DNA of 40,980 nucleotides from an uncultured bacterium (GTDB taxonomy: Bacteria > Bacteroidota > Bacteroidia > CAILMK01): the NCBI GenBank assembly GCA_903829945.1, contig CAIKRV010000014.1, forward strand, positions 1 to 40,980. Direction: 5' to 3'. The notes beneath the pieces are model-generated. The model had not been told where the DNA came from, did not search any database, and saw only the letters and a list, made by a program, of their open reading frames with translations. Positions 40,896 to 40,980 of this stretch are shown piece after piece (within the stretch, counting starts at the first letter, position 1; every line of letters begins with the position of its first letter). The position numbers and the translations under genes are program-made.

Positions 40896-40980
40896 ATGAA
40901 TGCAGTTTGTACCGAAATTATTTCCTTATTATCTCAATCTTATGATTTGAGGGAAATATGTGCCATGGAGCATATTCCCG
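40896..40980 (+). CDS. 5' end of an unidentified gene cut by the window edge
   Basis: An open frame from ATG 40896 to the end, 28 codons, beginning MNAVCTEIISLLSQSYDL and continuing REICAMEHIP. It is not recognisable at this length; it looks like a soluble protein starting with a helix. In support, TTTG (40861-40864) lies 20 nt before GTTATTCG (40885-40892), a poor -33/-7 match, with the ATG 3 nt further, the same near-leaderless layout as other genes here. The family cannot be named. Confidence 0.5.
   Translation, partial: MNAVCTEIISLLSQSYDLREICAMEHIP

Noticed and set aside
1-40980. tRNA, rRNA, CRISPR array, intact insertion sequence or prophage
   Set aside because: None was seen: no cloverleaf with a GGTTCRA T-loop, no regularly spaced repeats, no transposase, integrase or phage structural gene.

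Overview
The window looks like chromosomal DNA of a low-GC Bacteroidota, most likely of the Chitinophagales/Sphingobacteriales type. Four things support this. Promoters carry the Bacteroidota -7 box TAnnTTTG, twice paired with TTTG at a spacing of exactly 19. Two secreted proteins end in a type IX secretion (T9SS) sorting domain. There is a TonB-dependent receptor with a carboxypeptidase-like N-terminal domain. Bacteroidota-typical families are present (DUF2851, the DUF2520-KdsC-UbiA-Maf block, NFACT/RqcH). I see no rRNA, tRNA, CRISPR array, intact insertion sequence or prophage.

Layout. 1-1300 is an accessory-looking edge: the end of an Arg-rich, GC-richer unknown ORF, then about 830 bp without genes holding palindromes, a large inverted repeat bracketed by a 17-bp direct repeat, and a minus-strand terminator with no gene in front of it. 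1301-5201 has two small secreted proteins, a beta-lactamase-fold serine hydrolase and an orphan membrane histidine kinase. 5293-9342 has ornithine aminotransferase (rocD) plus a small unknown, converging on a gpsA / M32 carboxypeptidase operon. 9488-14104 encodes a 900-aa membrane-anchored DUF3352-like/beta-propeller protein and a T9SS beta-helix protein. 14115-18131 is the DUF2520 (opposite strand), kdsC, UbiA prenyltransferase, maf, DUF423 block closed by ung. 18230-21033 is a tight PglD-like acyltransferase / PhnP-like metallo-hydrolase / RqcH-homologue unit. 21052-24740 has ydeI-like, glycyl-tRNA synthetase, a small membrane protein and rmlA. 24990-29816 encodes a T9SS protein built from three repeated OB-like double units and a TonB-dependent receptor, separated by a strong terminator. 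29842-33700 has a lipoprotein overlapping rnhA, then PspC, DUF2851, pyrF and a pentapeptide-repeat protein on the minus strand. 34006-40021 is a complete tripartite RND efflux operon (TolC, lipoprotein adaptor, 1124-aa permease) with a canonical promoter and a strong terminator. 40156-40980 has a di-heme cytochrome b and the first codons of an unidentified gene.

How it works together. Most of the window is housekeeping (nucleotide, lipid, amino-acid and translation functions) mixed with envelope functions (LPS sugars, T9SS cargo, TonB uptake, RND efflux). The clearest organisational signal is regulatory: many genes start only 4-15 nt after a TAnnTTTG box, so their mRNAs should be leaderless or nearly so. 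This also corrects several start codons. I do not see a convincing undescribed multi-gene system. The best leads are the repeat/orphan-terminator edge at 600-1050, the triplicated OB-fold T9SS protein, the RqcH homologue next to a cyclic-phosphodiesterase-like enzyme, and the palindrome embedded in the promoter at 23307-23344.
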